From an uncultured Pseudomonadota bacterium (lineage in GTDB: Bacteria > Pseudomonadota > Gammaproteobacteria > Competibacterales > Competibacteraceae): DNA of 40,644 nucleotides. Made by a program: the position numbers and the translations under genes. Below, in pieces: positions 9,112 to 17,315 of the stretch (the first letter of the stretch is position 1; every line of letters starts with the position of its first letter). The DNA lies in assembly GCA_903844665.1 (NCBI GenBank), contig CAIMUS010000255.1:1-40644 (forward strand). Direction: 5' to 3'. The notes beneath the pieces are model-generated. The model did no database searches, was not told the DNA's origin, and was given only the letters and a program-made list of their open reading frames with translations.

Positions 9112-9579
9112 ATGAGACATGAACAGACGACCAGCCACGCCAGTGGCTACGCTCACCGGGTCTGGCTAGCCGGCCTGGGGGTGCTTGGGACCCTGCAAAA
9201 GGAAAGTGGCAGGCTCTTCGGCGATTTCGTTGAGGAAGGCAAGCGGCTCGAACGGAGGCATGCTAAAGACGAGAGCCTCGCAGACGCGGTGGTGGCGACG
9301 AAAGCAGCCTATCAGAAAAAGCTCGAGGCCCAGCTCAAGGAGTGGGACAGGCAGCTGGAGCAGTTGATGGCGACAGTGAAAAAGGCCGGGACGGATGTCC
9401 GCGTCAAGGTCGAAGACGAGGTGGCTGGGCTCAAGCAGAAACGGGTGACAGCGCAGAAAAAGCTCGACGAGTTGCGCGACCGCGGCGAGAACGCCTGGGA
9501 AGATTTAAAGGACGGCGTCGAGAAAGCCTGGGACGATATCAGTGACGCCTTGGGGAAAGTGGCGGCCCGTTTCAAGTAA
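9112..9579 (+). CDS. Phasin-type polyhydroxyalkanoate granule-associated protein
   Basis: This 155-aa protein is almost wholly helical and highly charged. Its N-terminal block HRVWLAGLGVLGTLQKESGRLFGDFVEEGKRL is the signature of the PhaI/PhaF granule-associated family. A Lys/Glu-rich coiled coil (about residues 60-135) and a C-terminal WEDLKDGVEKAWDDISDALGKV repeat follow. Phasins coat intracellular PHA granules and control their number and partition. ATG 9112 is preceded by AGAAGGAG with 8-base spacing, a strong ribosome site; GTG 9109 is one codon upstream and less likely. A rho-independent terminator follows at 9627, so the gene is probably monocistronic. No PHA synthase is in the window. 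Confidence 0.85.
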   Translation: MRHEQTTSHASGYAHRVWLAGLGVLGTLQKESGRLFGDFVEEGKRLERRHAKDESLADAVVATKAAYQKKLEAQLKEWDRQLEQLMATVKKAGTDVRVKVEDEVAGLKQKRVTAQKKLDELRDRGENAWEDLKDGVEKAWDDISDALGKVAARFK

Positions 9580-9626
9580 GATACCTTGCCACCAACCCGA
9601 TGTGATGGCCGCTGCAGTATCCAATG

Positions 9627-9652
9627 ACCCCCGGCAAAACCGGGGGTTTATT
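9627..9652 (+). terminator. Rho-independent terminator after the phasin gene
   Basis: A perfect 8-bp stem (ACCCCCGG at 9627-9634 with CCGGGGGT at 9640-9647) has a CAAAA loop and is followed by TTATT. It lies 48 bases after the phasin stop and ahead of the aldo/keto reductase gene. Confidence 0.9.
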
Positions 9653-9722
9653 AAGTCAGGTAAGGTACGTCGCACAATGCTAATATTTTGGGATCGACCT
9701 TATCAACCGCAGGATGTCAGCC

Positions 9723-10670
9723 ATGCAAACGAAACAACTGGGCAATTCCGATCTATTCATCACTCCGCTCGGTATCGGTTCCTGGGCGATGGGCGGAACC
9801 GGCTGGGATTACGCCTGGGGCGCGCAGGACGATGCCGCCTCCATCGCCGCCATTCACCGGGCACTGGAATTCGGCGTCAACTGGATCGATACGGCAGCGG
9901 TCTACGGCCTGGGCCATGCCGAGGAAATCGTCGCTCAGGCGCTGGCAGGCTGGTCCGGTAAGCGACCTTATGTTTTCACCAAATGCGGTCTCCGTTGGGA
10001 CGATCGGGGTCACATCCAGCGGGTGCTGAAGGCCGACTCCATCCGCCGTGAATGCGAAGACAACCTGCGGCGGCTGCGGGTGGAGACCATCGATCTCTAT
10101 CAGATCCACTGGCCCGCCGATACGCTGGCGGAAATCGAGGAGGGATGGTCTGCCCTGGCGCAACTGCAACGCGAAGGCAAATTACGCTGGATCGGGGTCT
10201 CCAATTTCGATGTCGCCCAATTGCAATGCGCCCAGGCCATCGCCCCGGTCACTTCCCTGCAACCCCGCTATTCTTTGGTGCATCGGGACATCGAGACGGA
10301 CATCCTGCCATTCTGCGGGCGCGAAGGCATCGGCGTGATCGCCTACGCGCCCATGGCTTCGGGCCTGCTGACGGGCGCGATGACCCGCGAGCGGGCCGCC
10401 GCGTTGCCGCCGGACGACTGGCGGCGGCGGGAGCCGGATTTCAACGAACCGAAGCTGCCTCAGAATCTGGCGCTGGTCGAGCGTCTGCGCGCCGTGGGGC
10501 AAAGACATGGCCGCTCGCCGGGTGAGGTCGCCATCGCCTGGACATTGAGCCGGCCGGCGGTGACGGGGGCTATCGTCGGCGTGCGCAGTCCCGTACAGGC
10601 CGAGGGGGTGATGCGGGCCGGCGAACTGAAGCTCAGCGCCGCTGAAATTGCGGAGATCGAAGGGAGTTAA
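9723..10670 (+). CDS. Aldo/keto reductase
   Basis: This 315-aa cytoplasmic NADPH-dependent oxidoreductase has an AKR barrel. The catalytic tetrad is visible as Asp56 and Tyr61 (NWIDTAAVYG), Lys87 (FTKCGL) and His129 (QIHWP). The cofactor-binding parts are GVSNFD near 172, IAYAPMASGLLTG near 222 and the C-terminal IVGVRSPVQ. The sequence opens MQTKQLGNSDLFITPLGIGSWAMGG, the usual start of the YghZ/YdjG-like subgroup. I prefer ATG 9723 over ATG 9714 because AGGA (9711-9714) then sits 8 bases upstream. Substrate is unknown. It stands alone between a terminator and a MITE-like repeat. Confidence 0.9.
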   Translation: MQTKQLGNSDLFITPLGIGSWAMGGTGWDYAWGAQDDAASIAAIHRALEFGVNWIDTAAVYGLGHAEEIVAQALAGWSGKRPYVFTKCGLRWDDRGHIQRVLKADSIRRECEDNLRRLRVETIDLYQIHWPADTLAEIEEGWSALAQLQREGKLRWIGVSNFDVAQLQCAQAIAPVTSLQPRYSLVHRDIETDILPFCGREGIGVIAYAPMASGLLTGAMTRERAAALPPDDWRRREPDFNEPKLPQNLALVERLRAVGQRHGRSPGEVAIAWTLSRPAVTGAIVGVRSPVQAEGVMRAGELKLSAAEIAEIEGS

Positions 10671-10722
10671 AATCAGGTCATTGGTGGGGTGCGTTGGCGC
10701 AGCGTAACGCACCTCCCTAATC

Positions 10723-10850
10723 GTAACCGTTCAGACCCCCCACCCCAACCCTCCCCCACAAGGGGGGAGGGAGTTTTTGCAAAACAGCAGCTTAACCTAT
10801 TCCCCCTCCCCTTGAGGGAGGGGGTTAGGGGGAGGGGTGTGAACGTTTAC
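10723..10850. repeat. 128-bp MITE/BIME-like element, copy A
   Basis: The ends are GTAACCGTTCA (10723-10733) and TGAACGTTTAC (10840-10850), imperfect inverted repeats. Inside are two G/C-only hairpins (CCCTCCCCC-ACAAG-GGGGGAGGG type) separated by an A/T-richer GCAAAACAGCAGCTTAACC spacer. The same element is present at 15416-15544 (inverted), 22401-22527 and, truncated, at 40514-40560. Confidence 0.85.
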
Positions 10851-10867
10851 CCCTAATCTATTCGCCT

Positions 10868-10996
10868 TTAGCTTGGGAAAAACGCTTTTAAGATCAACGC
10901 CAGTACACCGGCCAGCACCAGCCCCAACATCCACTTAACCAAGTTTAAGTCCGCCTTAAGTGGCGCCAGTTCGATTTGCAGGTCTTTCCTGGTCAC
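10868..10996 (-). CDS. 42-aa single-TM small protein (coiled-coil/DUF1640-like tail)
   Basis: Starting at GTG 10996, the frame encodes 42 residues. A short charged amphipathic helix (TRKDLQIELAPLKADLNLVK) is followed by one transmembrane segment (WMLGLVLAGVLALILKAFF) and a stop at 10868. This charge-then-TM pattern resembles small proteins of the DUF1640/CCDC90-like type and XhlA-like membrane peptides. The start overlaps the stop of the preceding 82-aa gene as GTGA (10996-10993), so the two are translationally coupled on the minus strand. The peptide is probably an inner-membrane anchor or partner of the 82-aa product. Function is unknown, and the coding call rests on the overlap plus the well-formed TM segment. 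Confidence 0.6.
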   Translation of the reverse strand: MTRKDLQIELAPLKADLNLVKWMLGLVLAGVLALILKAFFPS

Positions 10997-11241
10997 AATT
11001 TATTCTCAATGATCTTATCGATACGCTCAGTCAATTCTACCTCGATAAATAATGCAGAAGCTCTTTTGACAAGTTCTTCAAAAACCTTATCTTCAATGGT
11101 GCCTTCGCGGCGTAGTCTCACCAAGTACTTAACTAAACCGTAAAACCCTTCGACGTGATGGCGAGATTCCAAGAGTTTCCTGCCCGCCGAAAGATCCCTG
11201 GTTGAGAGGATCGCAGGTTCGCTTCGCTTTAGAACAGCCAT
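10993..11241 (-). CDS. 82-aa hypothetical protein, first gene of a two-gene unit
   Basis: The 82-aa protein (MAVLKRSEPAILSTRDLSAG at its start) is predicted almost fully helical, with a central HHVEGFYGLVKYLVRLRREG and a C-terminal amphipathic helix ELTERIDKIIENKL. I do not recognise the family. AAGGGG before ATG 11241 can serve as ribosome site. A possible -10 (TATACT on the minus strand, 11305-11300) lies 59 bases upstream, with poor -35 matches. It overlaps the small TM gene downstream, which suggests the soluble helical protein and the membrane peptide work together. Confidence 0.6.
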   Translation of the reverse strand: MAVLKRSEPAILSTRDLSAGRKLLESRHHVEGFYGLVKYLVRLRREGTIEDKVFEELVKRASALFIEVELTERIDKIIENKL

Positions 11242-11628
11242 AGCTAACCCCTTGTATTTGTTAATGATAAAGTAATAAAAGAAGGATTACCTGGGTAAGA
11301 GTATAACAAGCAATACGCTTTTACAAGCAATCAAGTGTTCACCCGGATTTTGATGCTGTTTATGGCTTGCTCTGGGTACATTTCAATGACGCTATCGAAA
11401 CCCATCCTGGCTGCACAGGCGTACAAGCCGCCTCAACGCCTCATTTTGGTGCACAACGCCCAAACTTAATGCACTCTCCCGCACTGCGGTGAGCCATCGA
11501 ATCCCCCCTAACCTCCCTAGAAAATCCCGTGGCCGCACGGTTCCACAAAACTGTCCAGGCTGGCGCTTATATTGCATGGCGCATTCGATTGAATTAGATA
11601 AAGCCGCGACCGGCAGGACAAAACCCCC
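11242..11628. other. Intergenic stretch between divergent genes
   Basis: It holds the probable promoter of the minus-strand 82-aa gene (TATACT at 11305-11300, minus strand) in an A/T-rich patch up to about 11340, then the leader of glycogen phosphorylase. A TATATT at 11568-11573 might be a -10 for the latter, but no matching -35 is seen. No convincing gene or strong repeat was found here. Confidence 0.4.
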
Positions 11629-14157
11629 ATGAAAACAGCAACCATCGCCAACATTCCGGCAGCACTTATCGAGGATGAGCGCACGGGTTTAAGCAAGGCG
11701 GCACTGAAGCGGGCCTTCCTGGATAATCTCTTTTATATTCAGGGAAAGTTTCCCGCCCTGGCCACCATGAAAGATTATTATATGGCGCTCGCCTACACGG
11801 TGCGGGACCGCCTGTTACAGCGCTGGATCAGCACGGCGGAGACCTATACCCGCCAGGGTTCCCGTACCGTGGCCTATCTCTCCGCCGAATTCCTGCTCGG
11901 CCCCCATCTCGGCAACAATCTGATCAACCTCGGCATCTACGAGCGGGTGCGCCAGGCTATCCGGGAACTGGGGCTGAGCTTCGAGGAGATTCTCGGCCAG
12001 GAACTGGAGCCGGGTCTGGGCAATGGCGGCCTGGGGCGACTGGCGGCCTGCTTTCTCGATTCCATGGCCACTCTGGAAATTCCCTCCCTGGGTTACGGCA
12101 TCCGTTACGAGTTCGGCATCTTCGCCCAGGCTATCGTAGACGGCTGGCAGGTCGAGAAAACGGACAAATGGCTGCGTTTCGGCAATCCTTGGGAAATTCC
12201 CCGGCCCGAGTGGGCGGTCGAGGTCAAGCTGGGCGGCCGTTCCGAACGCTTCACCGATGAGCGCGGCTACAGCCGGATACGCTGGGCGCCGGCCAGGACC
12301 GTGATGGGCATCCCTTACGACACCCCTATCCTCGGTTACCATAACAATACCGCCAACACGCTGCGGCTGTGGCGGGCGGAAGCGCCGGAAGCGTTCGATC
12401 TGGGCACCTTCAATCGCGGCGACTTCTACGGCGCCGTGCAGCAGAAGGTGGTGTCGGAAAATATCACCAAGATTCTGTACCCGAACGACGAACAGATTCA
12501 GGGCAAGGAACTGCGCCTGGAACAGCAGTATTTCTTCGTGTCCTGTTCCTTGCAGGACATGCTGCGCATCATGCGGGTCCAGAAAATTCCCCTCGAACGC
12601 TTCCATGAGAAATTCGCGATCCAACTCAACGACACCCATCCCGCGGTCGCGATTGCCGAACTGATGCGGCTGCTGGTGGACGAGCAGGGCATGGACTGGG
12701 ACACGGTCTGGTCGATTACCCGACAGACCTTCGGCTATACCAATCACACCCTACTCCCCGAGGCGCTGGAGCAATGGCCGGTCGATCTGTTCGGCAGAGT
12801 CCTGCCGCGCCATCTGGAGCTGATCTACGAGATCAACGTCCGCTTTCTGGACGAGGTTCGGATGCGGTTTCTCGGTGACGCGGAACGGGTGGCGCGGCTC
12901 TCTCTGATCGACGAAGCAGGTGGACGCTATGTGCGCATGGCGCATCTGGCGTGCGTGGGCAGCCATGCCATCAACGGGGTGGCGGCGCTCCATACCGAGC
13001 TGCTCAAGCAGGATGTATTGGCCGATTTCCATGCCCTGTGGCCGGAAAAATTCAGCAACAAGACCAACGGCGTCACGCCGCGACGCTGGATCGCGTTGAG
13101 CAATCCCCGGCTGACCACGCTGTTGAGCAAACAGATCGGCGAAAACTGGATTCAGGATCTGGACGAGTTGCGGCGGCTGGAGCCATACACCGAGGATGCG
13201 GCCTTCCGCGCGGAATGGCGCTTCATCAAGCGCACCATCAAGGAATCCTTCGCCGCCACCCTGCGCCGCCGCACCGGCATCGTCATCGATCCCGCCACCC
13301 TGTTCGATGTACAGGTCAAGCGAATCCACGAGTACAAGCGCCAGCACCTGAACGTCCTGCATATTATCGCGCTGTATCACCGCATCAAGTCCGACCCGGA
13401 CCTCGATATCCAGCCGCGCACCTTTATCTTCGGCGGCAAGGCGGCGCCCGGCTATCGGATGGCCAAGCTGATCATCAAGCTGATCACCGCCGTCGGCGAG
13501 GTGGTGAACAAGGACCCGGCCGTGCGCGACCGCCTGAAGGTGGTGTTCCTGCCCAATTTCAACGTCTGCACCGGGCAGCGAATCTATCCGGCCGCGGAAC
13601 TCTCCGAGCAGATTTCCACGGCGGGCAAGGAAGCCTCGGGTACGGGTAACATGAAATTCACCATGAACGGCGCCCTGACCATCGGCACCCTGGACGGCGC
13701 CAATGTCGAGATCCGGCAGGAAGTGGGAGCGGAGAATTTCTTCCTGTTCGGTCTGACGGTCCAGGAAGTTCAGACCTTACAGGCGCAAGGGTACAGTCCG
13801 CTGGAACTCTACCGCAGCAATCCTGAGCTGCGCGAGGTGATCGATCTGATTCAAACGGGTTTCTTTTCCCGCGGTAACCGGGAACTGTTCCAGCCTCTGG
13901 TCGATTCCCTGCTCTACCACGACCCCTATCTGGCGCTGGCCGACTTTCAGGCCTACGTCGATTGCCAGGCCCGGGTCAGCCAGACCTATCGGGATAAGGA
14001 AAAATGGACGCGCCTGTCGATACTCAATGTCGCGCGCTCCGGCAAATTTTCATCCGACCGGACCATACGCGAGTATTGCGCAGATATTTGGAAGGCTCCG
14101 CCCGTCACGATCGATCTGCTGTCTCAGGAGGAAGTCAGCGGGAATCTGGCGCAATGA
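11629..14157 (+). CDS. glgP: Glycogen/starch/alpha-glucan phosphorylase
   Basis: The 842-aa cytoplasmic enzyme phosphorolyses alpha-1,4-glucans to glucose-1-phosphate with pyridoxal phosphate. The length equals the family norm (about 815-850). The PLP-binding signature EASGTGNMKFTMNGALTIGT is present, with Lys676 as the Schiff-base lysine. Other family blocks include YLSAEFLLGPHLGNNLINLG near 84, GLGNGGLGRLAACFLDSMAT near 128, FAIQLNDTHPAVAIAELMRLL near 330, NKTNGVTPRRWI near 475 and VQVKRIHEYKRQHLN near 563. The start ATG 11629 follows GGCAGGA. It stands alone, away from other glycogen genes in this window. The enzyme fits a lineage that cycles glycogen and PHA. Confidence 0.97.
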   Translation: MKTATIANIPAALIEDERTGLSKAALKRAFLDNLFYIQGKFPALATMKDYYMALAYTVRDRLLQRWISTAETYTRQGSRTVAYLSAEFLLGPHLGNNLINLGIYERVRQAIRELGLSFEEILGQELEPGLGNGGLGRLAACFLDSMATLEIPSLGYGIRYEFGIFAQAIVDGWQVEKTDKWLRFGNPWEIPRPEWAVEVKLGGRSERFTDERGYSRIRWAPARTVMGIPYDTPILGYHNNTANTLRLWRAEAPEAFDLGTFNRGDFYGAVQQKVVSENITKILYPNDEQIQGKELRLEQQYFFVSCSLQDMLRIMRVQKIPLERFHEKFAIQLNDTHPAVAIAELMRLLVDEQGMDWDTVWSITRQTFGYTNHTLLPEALEQWPVDLFGRVLPRHLELIYEINVRFLDEVRMRFLGDAERVARLSLIDEAGGRYVRMAHLACVGSHAINGVAALHTELLKQDVLADFHALWPEKFSNKTNGVTPRRWIALSNPRLTTLLSKQIGENWIQDLDELRRLEPYTEDAAFRAEWRFIKRTIKESFAATLRRRTGIVIDPATLFDVQVKRIHEYKRQHLNVLHIIALYHRIKSDPDLDIQPRTFIFGGKAAPGYRMAKLIIKLITAVGEVVNKDPAVRDRLKVVFLPNFNVCTGQRIYPAAELSEQISTAGKEASGTGNMKFTMNGALTIGTLDGANVEIRQEVGAENFFLFGLTVQEVQTLQAQGYSPLELYRSNPELREVIDLIQTGFFSRGNRELFQPLVDSLLYHDPYLALADFQAYVDCQARVSQTYRDKEKWTRLSILNVARSGKFSSDRTIREYCADIWKAPPVTIDLLSQEEVSGNLAQ

Positions 14158-14258
14158 CGAGTTTCCGAGATACGGATCAGTGGCGCTCAGACTCTAAACT
14201 CTAGTCGAATAGCCTTGTCTGTGAACAGGCAGGGTCCCCTGGAAACCCCAACCGGCAG

Positions 14259-14281
14259 TTATCCACAGAAGTTGTGGATAA
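14259..14281. promoter_or_regulatory. Inverted pair of consensus DnaA boxes
   Basis: TTATCCACA (14259-14267) and its complement TGTGGATAA (14273-14281) are both perfect matches to the high-affinity DnaA box TTATNCACA and are separated by 5 bases. They also form a perfect 9-bp hairpin. There is no dnaA, dnaN, gidA or AT-rich unwinding element nearby, so a DnaA-binding or titration site is likelier than an origin. The T-tract needed for a terminator is absent. Confidence 0.55.
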
Positions 14282-14426
14282 GTCGGCTCCCGACGCTGCC
14301 GGCCACAATCTAACCCATTGTCCAGACGCAGATGGTTTCAGGTTGGTGATTTTTTCGCCGCCGGGCTGGCGGAGGCGGACACCGCTGTTCGATTATGAGA
14401 CACGATAAGTTAACAGGTTCAAGCGG

Positions 14427-14813
14427 ATGAGTCATACGATTCTCCTTATCCATGGCGCTTTCATGACCTCGCTGTACTGGGGAGAGATATGTCGTGCCGG
14501 AATCGCGCCGGCTCTTATGGCAGGTCGCCACCGCTCCCTTCCATAGAGCCACCCACGTCAATTTCATGAACCATCACCGGGCGCCGCTGCTCCTGGTCGC
14601 GGCGGCTCAAGATATCATCACCCCCGCCGCGATGAACCGGGTCAATCTAAGACGGTATCGAGGTTCGGCCGCCATCACGGAGTTCAGGGAATTCAAGGGA
14701 CGCACCCACTGGATTACCCTGCAGCCTGGATGGGAAGAAATCGCCGAAGCTATCGTCGCCTGGCTCAGGCGGTTACCCGGCGCCGGGAATCAATACCGGC
14801 TGTCGGGCTCTTG
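14427..14813 (+). pseudogene. Alpha/beta hydrolase remnant with internal deletion and frameshift
   Basis: ATG 14427 opens MSHTILLIHGAFMTSLYWG, the N-terminus of an alpha/beta hydrolase with its HG oxyanion motif. The frame then degenerates and stops. A shifted frame from about 14494 resumes with the C-terminal part. It contains VPESRRLLWQ, RAPLLLVAAAQDIITPAAM (the strand carrying the catalytic Asp), GRTHWITLQPGWEEIAEAI (with the catalytic His) and a stop at 14813. The middle of the enzyme, including the nucleophile elbow GxSxG, is missing. The gene is therefore a deletion derivative and not functional as a hydrolase. Confidence 0.7.
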
Positions 14814-15181
14814 AGGATGGATCGATCCAACCGGAATTCGCGCGGGCGCTGCTGCTCGATTACCTGGCCGAAGTCAATCGTCTGGCCGGGCGACCCCGCT
14901 GGTACAATGCCCTGACGCATAACTGTACGACGGTAATCCGGCGCCACGTCCAGGAGGTCTCGGCGGGTTACCCCTGGAACTGGAAGATACTGGCCAACGG
15001 TTATCTGGACGAACTCGCTTATGCCAGGGGAACGATCGATACCGGTCTGCCGTTTGCCGAACTGCGGCAGCGCAGCGAGATTACCGCCAAGGCCCGGGCC
15101 GCCGATCGGGACCCTGCCTTCTCGCAACGGCTCCGCGTCGATCTGCCCGGAGAGATAAGCAATGGACCCGTTCCCAAATAA
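14789..15181 (+). pseudogene. C-terminal fragment of a DUF4105 (Lnb-like periplasmic) protein
   Basis: An open frame without a credible start encodes FARALLLDYLAEVNRLAGRP, RWYNALTHNCTT, then YPWNWKILANGYLDELAYARG and LPFAELRQRSEITAKARAAD, ending at TAA 15179-15181. The YNALTxNCTT and WxxLxxGYxDELxYxxG motifs are those of the DUF4105 domain, whose full-length members are several hundred residues and membrane-associated. Everything before the C-terminal quarter is gone. Together with the hydrolase remnant just upstream, this suggests that one or more deletions fused two decayed genes. Confidence 0.65.
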
Positions 15182-15276
15182 TGAATTATAAGATTTCGTT
15201 ACAGGATATCGAGCGTAGTCTGGCGGCCATCGTGAGGATCGCACGGGAAGAGAGGGATACCGGCCCTGACTCCTAA
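15181..15276 (+). CDS. Possible 31-aa peptide, coupled to the DUF4105 fragment
   Basis: The TAATG overlap at 15179-15183 starts a 31-codon frame (MNYKISLQDIERSLAAIVRI, then AREERDTGPDS) ending at TAA 15276. It is a single predicted amphipathic helix. It may be a remnant or a small accessory protein that was coupled to the former DUF4105 gene. I do not recognise it and hold it weakly. Confidence 0.25.
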   Translation: MNYKISLQDIERSLAAIVRIAREERDTGPDS

Positions 15277-15415
15277 GAGCCTGTATAAAAACTAACACCA
15301 TGATAATACTAGCTAATTTTGAAGCTGAACAGCGAATCGTTCCAATGATGTACGCTCAGCACCTGTTCAGTATGGTAGGCAGTCATAAACCTCGATCGCT
15401 TCTGCAGATTTGAAC

Positions 15416-15544
15416 GTAAGCGTTCACCCCCCCTCCCCCTAGCCCCCTCCCACAAGGGGAGGGGGAATACGCTAAGTAGCTGTTTTGCAATAACTCCCTC
15501 CCCCCTTGTGGGGGAGGGTTGGGGAGAGGGGTCTGAACGGTTAC
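15416..15544. repeat. 128-bp MITE/BIME-like element, copy B (inverted)
   Basis: The ends are GTAAGCGTTCA (15416-15426) and TGAACGGTTAC (15534-15544), with the same double G/C hairpin core as copies A and C in opposite orientation. The surrounding intergenic stretch 15277-15676 contains no gene I can support; its first bases (15274-15293) match 40498-40517. Confidence 0.85.
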
Positions 15545-15676
15545 GATTTGAACTGGAATTCGGCTTGCGCCCGGGCGCAACAGCAGGAGGGAAAGTTAAC
15601 AAAAACGGTGCCGATCTTGAAATACAAGAAATTTTTATCTATATAACCAATAGCTATTAAAAATTCAAATTTTATA

Positions 15677-17278
15677 CTATTTCATGTCGCCATCCGCATC
15701 AGGCAGCTCAGTCTTCTCCGCCGTCCTGCCCGAACCGGTCGTTGGACAAGTATAGACGTGGATGGGGAACTCATGTCCCTTGACTCTGAATTCCCCCAAA
15801 TCGACCAGTTGGCTGGCTATATCGCTGGACAAATGTCTATAGACCTCCCCGCCGATTAACAGCTGGGTCCCGAGTTCCTTGTTCAGCGCTTCGAGCCGCG
15901 CCGCGACATTCACCGTATCGCCGATCACGGTATATTTCATCCGCGCCGGGCTGCCCAGGGTGCCGGCGATCACCGCACCGTAGTGAATACCGATTCGGGC
16001 GTTCATATACTCACCGCCGCGTCCCGTCCAGGACCGGGTCAGGCCCGTCTGGCGCCATTCCCTGTTTAAAATCTGGATTTGGTTTTGCATGGCTATCGCG
16101 CAGCGCACCGCCTGCTCGGGGTGATCGGGCCGATAGTACGGGGCGCCGAACACCGCCAGAATGGCGTCACCCATAAATTCGATCACACAGCCGTGATGCT
16201 GATCGATCAGCGCATCCATGGCGGTCAGATACTGGTTGAGCATCTCCACCATTTTGACCGGCGGCAGATGCTCACAGAAGATGGAATAATCACGCAGATC
16301 GCTGAACAGAACCGTGACCACCCGTTCCTCGCCGCTCAGATTGGGGTGTCCGCGCTGCGCCAACAGCATAGTCGCCACATCCTTGCTGACATAGCGGCCA
16401 AAGATTTCACGCAGGAACTGGCGTTCCTGCAAACCGGCCACCATATAATCGAAATGGCGGCTCATCAGGCCGAATTCATCCTTGCGCTGCGAGTTCAGGC
16501 GGATATTCAATTCGCCTCTTTCCACCGCCGCAGTCGCATCGATGATACGAACCAGGGGTATACGCACATGTCGGGCCACCGCCAGAGACAGGAGTCCGAT
16601 CACCAAGGCTGCCGCCCCGAAGATGATGATGGTGGTTTGCAGGATGCGCATCTGGATAGAGTTCAACCGCTCCGCATTGACATCGACGCCGATCAGCGCT
16701 ACCGTCTGCCCGGTTTTGTTGACGATGGGCGCATAACCCGACAGGGTCGCTCCGAACCGGTCTGTATAGATTCTGTGTTCCACCGCGGGCCCGGTGAAAC
16801 CCTTCAGCAGGACAGGCAACTCACTGGCCTCGTAAGCCTCCCCCGGTTTGCCGGCCTCACCGGCCTTGACATAATCGACGAAAAACCGCAGTCGCGTCGG
16901 CTCGCTGGTGGGACGAAGCACATAGATCGAGGCGACATCGGGGTCATGGCTGGCGACTTCCGCAAACCGTTTGAGCAGCGCCTGATGGAGCGGAGTTGTC
17001 GCGCCCGCCTCGACGGGGGTGGCCACGATAGCCTCGGCGTCGATAGAATCGGCCAGGCTGGTGGCCAGCGCCAGCAACCGCCGCTGCAATCCTTCCTTGC
17101 CCGAGTTGATCTCGATGTTATAGAAGGCGCCGCCCAACACGGCCAGTGCGAGAAAGACAGCGCCGCCATAGAGCGCGATCAATTTGATGTGAAAGCGCTG
17201 CCAGGCACGGAGTTCCTTCAAGGGATTGGCGCTATCGGCATAATGTCCGGTAGTCGTTCCAGAATCGCTGGTGATCAT
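15677..17278 (-). CDS. Membrane-bound class III adenylate/guanylate cyclase with HAMP domain
   Basis: The 533-aa protein has TM1 at about 33-52, an extracytoplasmic sensor region of about 160 residues (Cache-like, not firmly assigned), TM2 at about 213-236, a HAMP linker at about 237-288 (RIPLVRIIDATAAVERGELN), and a class III cyclase catalytic domain at about 315-510. Metal-binding aspartates are Asp327 (VLFSDLRDYS) and Asp371 (EFMGDAILAVFG). The base-selecting pair is Lys448 (MKYT) and Asp454 (VIGDTVNVAARLE), with transition-state Asn458 and Arg461. Lys/Asp is the adenylate-cyclase pattern, so cAMP is the likely product. It starts at ATG 17278 and is transcribed alone. The extracytoplasmic ligand is unknown. 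Confidence 0.9.
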   Translation of the reverse strand: MITSDSGTTTGHYADSANPLKELRAWQRFHIKLIALYGGAVFLALAVLGGAFYNIEINSGKEGLQRRLLALATSLADSIDAEAIVATPVEAGATTPLHQALLKRFAEVASHDPDVASIYVLRPTSEPTRLRFFVDYVKAGEAGKPGEAYEASELPVLLKGFTGPAVEHRIYTDRFGATLSGYAPIVNKTGQTVALIGVDVNAERLNSIQMRILQTTIIIFGAAALVIGLLSLAVARHVRIPLVRIIDATAAVERGELNIRLNSQRKDEFGLMSRHFDYMVAGLQERQFLREIFGRYVSKDVATMLLAQRGHPNLSGEERVVTVLFSDLRDYSIFCEHLPPVKMVEMLNQYLTAMDALIDQHHGCVIEFMGDAILAVFGAPYYRPDHPEQAVRCAIAMQNQIQILNREWRQTGLTRSWTGRGGEYMNARIGIHYGAVIAGTLGSPARMKYTVIGDTVNVAARLEALNKELGTQLLIGGEVYRHLSSDIASQLVDLGEFRVKGHEFPIHVYTCPTTGSGRTAEKTELPDADGDMK

Positions 17279-17315
17279 ATATTTTTAGGAGTCATTTGAC
17301 TGAGGGTGGGGCCCA

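Noticed and set aside
10723-10850. CRISPR array in the C/G-rich repeats
   Set aside because: The repeats are isolated palindromic units kilobases apart with no regular spacers and no cas genes.
11392-11577. Short minus-strand frame upstream of glgP
   Set aside because: No ribosome site, no family, and codon use does not look coding.
14259-14281. Terminator of glgP at the TTATCCACA hairpin
   Set aside because: The stem is A/T-containing and is followed by GTCGGCTCC, not by a T tract.
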